Under the pieces are notes generated by a model. The model searched no databases, was not told where the DNA came from, and saw only the letters and a list, made by a program, of their open reading frames with translations. From JAWKHR01 sp041394725 (lineage in GTDB: Bacteria > Acidobacteriota > Vicinamibacteria > Vicinamibacterales > SCN-69-37), in assembly GCA_041394725.1 (NCBI GenBank), contig JAWKHR010000031.1, positions 12,681-76,680 of the forward strand: a stretch of 64,000 nucleotides of DNA, given 5' to 3'. This document shows, in pieces, positions 60,723 through 64,000 of the stretch. Position numbers and translations under genes: made by a program. How positions within the stretch are numbered: position 1 is the first letter of the stretch; every line of letters begins with the position of its first letter.

Positions 60723-61623
60723 GGCGCCTCTCCTTCGGCTGGACGCCGACGGGCTCGAGCGGCGTTCCTGACGTCGCTATTGCTCGCATCCGCCGACGCA
60801 CGGCCATCCTCGATACGTAATCTCTGGCCGCGCAGCCGTTCGAGGTATGGGCCGAACCCGTCGTCGCCGAGCCAGAACCGGATCAGATTGCTCACGCCGT
60901 TGCTCGTCAGCGTCGCGCCAGAGATGCCGTCGACCCGGTAGGGGTCTTCGGTCGCCGACCCGGCCTTCCCACGGATCACCTGAACAGCCGGTCTGCCGGC
61001 CTGGTCGAAGGCGCTCCTGCCTCGCCAGAGCGCTTTCCACCGGGGGTTGTCCACTTCGCCGCCAAGCCCCGGCGTCTCGCCGTGCTGGTAGAACGTGAGG
61101 CCCCGAACCGTGGCCAGGTCCGATTCGAGTGCCAGAAAGCCATACAACGTCGACCACAGTCCCTTGCCCTCGACCGGCAGGATGATGGCTTGTAGCTGTC
61201 CGTCCGGCGCCATCAGCTTGTAGACGAGGGCATAGTGGGGCAGCCGCGGCAGGCGGGCCAGGTTTCCGGGAACCTGATGACTGGTGCCAGCTGCCTGCGC
61301 GGACGTCCGTTGGTCGTAGGTGTACGGGTCGACGTCTGGAGCCTCTTCCCCCGTTCGAAGGTCGACGACCGCCAGCTCGATCGGCTCGAAGTGATGGCGA
61401 ACGGTTTCGCGGGTGACACGCTCGCCGTCGGCGATCAGTCCTGCCGCGAGGAGTACACCCTCTGCCGGGCGAGCAGCTCGTTGGCCTGCTGGCGGCTTCG
61501 CATGGTCACATAGGCGGTGGAGACAGCCGTTGCCGCCACGACGCTAAGCGCGGTCATGAACCAGAGGCTGTAGAGCACGCCGTGCCTGTCGTTGCCGCCC
61601 GCTGTGGACGAGGTCATTTCCAT
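60719..61623 (-). CDS. NqrC/RnfG-like covalent-FMN protein, frameshifted
   Basis: About 300 residues. An N-terminal membrane helix (VLYSLWFMTALSVVAATAV) and QQANELLARQRV are followed, after a one-base shift near 61450, by LLAAGLIADGERVTRETV, then YTYDQRTSAQ. The C-terminal FMN domain has GKGLWSTLYGFLALESD, FYQHGETPGLGGEVDNPRW and GISGATLTSNGVSN, where the Thr of SGAT is the site of FMN attachment by ApbE in NqrC. These are strong NqrC matches. It lies alone without nqrA, B, D, E or F, followed by an nqrM-like gene. Confidence 0.85.
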
Positions 61624-61734
61624 GAGGCATTACCCCCGCTCACCGTGAAACGCCTTGTCGCGGCGACGTCCTGCTGTCGAGCAGCGCTGGGTACGTTCCG
61701 ACCGACAAGCCGCGAATACCTGAAGCCGGGTCCC

Positions 61735-62430
61735 TCACCGGACGGTGTCCGCGAGTGCCCTGTGCAGGGCTGCGGCTCCGCTTGCTTCCTTCGCGGCTTC
61801 ACGAAGCCGGGAGACCAGACGGTCGCAGTGCGGGGCAGCCGCCGAGGCGCCGCGCGGCAGCGCCCGATAGGCCCGCGCCATCCGGGCGTGGCTGTCCCTT
61901 CGCTGGAATAGCGGTTGGCGAGCGTCGAGGAAGTACCTGGCCAACCTTCCGTGCTCGGCGGGCGTGCCTGCAGTGGCCGCGAGCGCATCCAGTTGCTCCT
62001 CGGTCGGCGCCGGCGCGCCAGCGCCCATCTCGAACCTGGCGCTGTCCGGTGGTGAAACCGACGGCGCGCCGGCGGCTAGCGCGTTGTGGTGCGCAGCGAG
62101 CTTCCCGAGCGTCTCCGCCGACCGGGTGTTGAGCTCCGCGAGGCGGCGGCAGTGCGCACTCGTCCCGGCGCCCAGGTTGCGGCTCGGGTTCCCGAGGAAG
62201 CGCTTGGACATCGACGTATGCCGTCTGGCCTGAGATGCGTACTGCTCCGCGAGCGCTGCGAAGTGCGCACCGAGCCGGGCGTGCGCCTCCGGTGTGTTCG
62301 ACGAAGCCAGCCGTTCAACTTCTAGCGTGTTGAGAGTGGGCGATGGCGGTGACTGCGCCGCAACGCTGGTGGCAGTCGCGACCGTTACTAGCACACCCAC
62401 CGCCAGACTGCCCATCTGAACCTTCTTCAT
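61735..62430 (-). CDS. Exported protein with a duplicated His/Cys-containing helical domain
   Basis: A 231-residue protein of unknown function. ATG 62430 begins a signal peptide (GSLAVGVLVTVATATSVAAQ). Two units of about 80 residues follow. The first has TPEAHARLGAHFAALAEQYA and SAHCRRLAEL; the second has TPAEHGRLARYFLDARQPLF and APHCDRLVSRL. Shared positions TPxxHxRLxxxF, Hx2M, HCxRL and a final LAxxHxxLA suggest an internal duplication, possibly metal-binding. Similar proteins appear near metal genes in my memory of Acidobacteriota, but I cannot name the family. Confidence 0.7.
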   Translation of the reverse strand: MKKVQMGSLAVGVLVTVATATSVAAQSPPSPTLNTLEVERLASSNTPEAHARLGAHFAALAEQYASQARRHTSMSKRFLGNPSRNLGAGTSAHCRRLAELNTRSAETLGKLAAHHNALAAGAPSVSPPDSARFEMGAGAPAPTEEQLDALAATAGTPAEHGRLARYFLDARQPLFQRRDSHARMARAYRALPRGASAAAPHCDRLVSRLREAAKEASGAAALHRALADTVR

Positions 62431-62609
62431 GGCAAACCAACCTCTCTTGATCCAATGACACGGCCACGCATGCATCCCGCACTACCACTCCCCAATCTCG
62501 GATCGGGCAGGCCTGACCGAGACCCACCAATCGATTAGTCAGCACGACGACCCATCAGATTTGCGACACCCGGGAGTTGCCGTTCACGTCGTACCCATCA
62601 GGCGGATGG

Positions 62610-63158
62610 TCACCGACGCTCTCCGCCCTCGCGCCGAATCAGCGACGAACACCGCGACATCATCTGCATCATGTCGATGGGCTGCCCGCCCATCGCCGAC
62701 GCCATGCTGTCCATCAGATGTTTCATTTGGCCACTGGCAACGAGGCCAGCGCCCTGGGCGCGGCTCGGCGTCGTCATGTGGTGATCGGTTGTTGATCCGG
62801 GCTCCACGTCCCAGGACCGCATCGGATGAGGCATCAGCAGGCGGTCTTCCACCAAGGCCACGAGCAGTTCCGCCATGATCGGGACTCTCGCGTCGCCCGT
62901 CGCGGCGTTCAGCTTCGCGGCCAGGCTTTCGAGACGTACGTCGGACGCCTGCACGGCGGCGGCCATCTCGCGGCACGCCGTCGCTTCACGGTCGTCCGCC
63001 GCCGCTGTCTGGGTGGCCCGGTGCACGATCGGCGATCCAGTAGGCGCGGGCGAAGCGGACGGCTCGGGACGCTGAGCCCGCACACCGCCCATGCTTGCGG
63101 CGCCTCCGGCGAGAAGGACGATGAGCGTTCCGCTGAGGATTCTCGTCTTGTTGGTCAT
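62610..63158 (-). CDS. Exported Met-rich protein, paralogue of the gene at 39956
   Basis: A 182-residue protein with a signal peptide (ILSGTLIVLLAGGAASMGG). The core VRLESLAAKLNAATGDARVP then IMAELLVALVEDR matches the core of the 39956-40435 product (RL-x2-L, ATGD-x-(K/R)V, AEL-(V/L)-x-A-(I/L)-VE-x-R). The C-terminal half holds HHMTTPSR, QMKHLMDSMASAMGG and PIDMMQMMSRC. It probably shares a periplasmic metal-related role with the paralogue. An inverted repeat (copy 5) lies 155 bp upstream. Confidence 0.72.
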   Translation of the reverse strand: MTNKTRILSGTLIVLLAGGAASMGGVRAQRPEPSASPAPTGSPIVHRATQTAAADDREATACREMAAAVQASDVRLESLAAKLNAATGDARVPIMAELLVALVEDRLLMPHPMRSWDVEPGSTTDHHMTTPSRAQGAGLVASGQMKHLMDSMASAMGGQPIDMMQMMSRCSSLIRREGGERR

Positions 63159-63312
63159 GAGTCAAGTCTCCGGCATCCACAAGGACGCACGCTCCGTGCC
63201 AGAGGTCGCAGGCAGCGGCGCTTCAGGCGCAGTCAGCGGATTCCGAATGCCACAGTTCGTGGTGAGGATAACCCCGCGATCGACTGGAAAAATCCTGCGG
63301 CGCGGCAGTTAC

Positions 63313-63330
63313 GGTTAAAGAGAATTAATC
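63313..63330. promoter_or_regulatory. Inverted repeat copy 5 (GGTTAA-AGAGAA-TTAATC)
   Basis: One mismatch in the left half site. It lies between divergent genes: 155 bp from the Met-rich gene on the minus strand and 88 bp from the YHS gene on the plus strand. Confidence 0.65.
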
Positions 63331-63417
63331 AAGATCAGCCTGGTCACGGCGCGGCGACGGCCGTTATCTTCACTCAAGGGCGGCACGACGGAACGATGCC
63401 GCCGGAGGATGCCGACG

Positions 63418-63591
63418 ATGACCAAGGATCCCGTGTGCGGAATGTCAATCGAAGAGAGCAAGGCAGCCGCGAGTATCGTCCATCAGGGCCGGACGTACTA
63501 CTTCTGCAGCGAGAGCTGCAAGACGAAGTTCCTGCAGGATCCTCTGCGCTACGCCGAGAGCGGTCACTCCGGCCAGCTCGGTCAACGGTGA
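63418..63591 (+). CDS. YHS-domain metal-binding protein
   Basis: A 57-residue protein. ATG 63418 follows GGAGG at 63404-63408 by nine bases; an ATG at 63409 would touch that site. It is a bare YHS domain: TKDPVCGMSIEES, QGRTYYFCSESCKTKFLQDP. The Cys and CxxxC residues bind metal in related domains of copper ATPases and methane monooxygenase-linked proteins. A small copper/heavy-metal chaperone is the likely role. Confidence 0.85.
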   Translation: MTKDPVCGMSIEESKAAASIVHQGRTYYFCSESCKTKFLQDPLRYAESGHSGQLGQR

Positions 63592-63625
63592 ACGCCGGTC
63601 GGCCGGAGGAGTGTGCACCGGCCCG

Positions 63626-64000
63626 ATGGAGCGTAGGGACACGTTGACGAGTCCACAGAGGCTGCGGAACCAGAGTGGCGGTTTGCTTGGAATCTTCGCG
63701 CTCGGCCTTGTGGTGGCGGCGGGCGGCGCTGCGATGGCGTCGGCAGTTCAGCAGAGGCCGGTCGCGCCCGAGGCCATGTTGCTCTCGGTCCTGCAAGGCA
63801 CCGATACGAGCGCGTCTCGTATGACGCCAATGGGCGCGTCGAACGGGCCGTCATCGACGTCGGTCCGCTCCAAGACGATGGCGACTCAATCAGCGTGTCC
63901 CTGGATGTAGAAGTCCAGAAGGACGGCTCGATCGCTCGGCGCTTCTCGACACGATGGGCATGCGAACGCTCAGGAGGGAAGACGCTTCGTATTCGGCGCT
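63626..64000 (+). CDS. Hypothetical exported protein, partial at the right edge, one frameshift
   Basis: ATG 63626 begins MERRDTLTSPQRLRNQSGG, then a hydrophobic helix (LLGIFALGLVVAAGGAAMAS) and VAPEAMLLSVLQG. After a frame change near 63795 a natural continuation reads RYERVSYDANGRVERAVIDV and ISVSLDVEVQKDGSIARRFS to the end of the window. I do not recognise the family. The start is uncertain, since GGAGG at 63605 lies rather far upstream. Confidence 0.5.

Noticed and set aside
62500..62530. Possible terminator hairpin (TCTCGG ... CCGAGA)
   Set aside because: Six-base stem with a long loop and no T-run; too weak to call.

Overview
ORGANISM. The window is a GC-rich bacterial chromosome segment. 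Codon use, a secreted YncE-propeller/phosphoesterase fusion, a DinB-fold secreted protein, and TPR-CHAT and MacB-like systems all fit an Acidobacteriota (Vicinamibacteria-like) genome. This assignment is inference; no rRNA or taxonomic marker is present. Many otherwise convincing genes are split over two or three reading frames. I read most of these as uncorrected single-base indels, so several genes below are given as the span of a reconstructed gene. REGION 1 (1-13.7 kb) looks like ordinary chromosome: the end of an amidase, a LanC-like protein, a secreted propeller/phosphoesterase, a gamma-glutamyltransferase-like protein with an altered nucleophile, a Met-rich thioredoxin-fold protein, a chromate-resistance cluster (chrB, ornithine-cyclodeaminase-like, chrA) behind a DinB-like gene, prmA and a PLP aminotransferase, ending at a tRNA-Ser(GGA) with a poorly paired T stem. 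REGION 2 (14.0-34.8 kb) is visibly less GC-rich, and every protein gene lies on the minus strand in overlapping or near-contiguous runs. In transcription order it has an XRE regulator with a perfect 20-bp palindrome upstream, a SNF2-type helicase with a DUF3883 tail, an AlbA_2/RecG-like protein, a DUF1156 DNA methyltransferase, a Swt1-HEPN/DUF499 ATPase, an SMC/RecF-like ATPase, a HEAT-repeat histidine kinase, a response regulator with a winged helix, a metallo-beta-lactamase-fold protein, an E2-E1-JAB triple fusion and a patatin-like lipase. This is a composite defence island: a modification/helicase module, a signalling module and a ubiquitin-like conjugation module with a lipase as likely effector. 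REGION 3 (34.8-39.9 kb) holds a secreted TPR-CHAT protein with an S41 protease, a PD-(D/E)XK-like hypothetical gene and a broken small gene. REGION 4 (39.9-64 kb) is a metal/stress/envelope region. It contains a five-gene operon (DUF2933, methyltransferase, FAD oxidoreductase, M50 protease, Met-rich periplasmic protein), a cusCBA-type efflux operon with a P-II-like protein, a MacB-type ABC exporter with its adaptor, MFS and SLC13 transporters, a universal stress protein, an orphan NqrC-like/NqrM-like/membrane/LOG-family operon, a duplicated-domain secreted protein, a second Met-rich protein and a YHS protein. Five copies of an AT-rich inverted repeat (consensus NATTAA-N6-TTAATC) lie 90-200 bp upstream of transcription units across this region and probably mark one regulon. 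The strongest candidates for new biology are the E2-E1-JAB/patatin/two-component cluster and the shared palindrome regulon.
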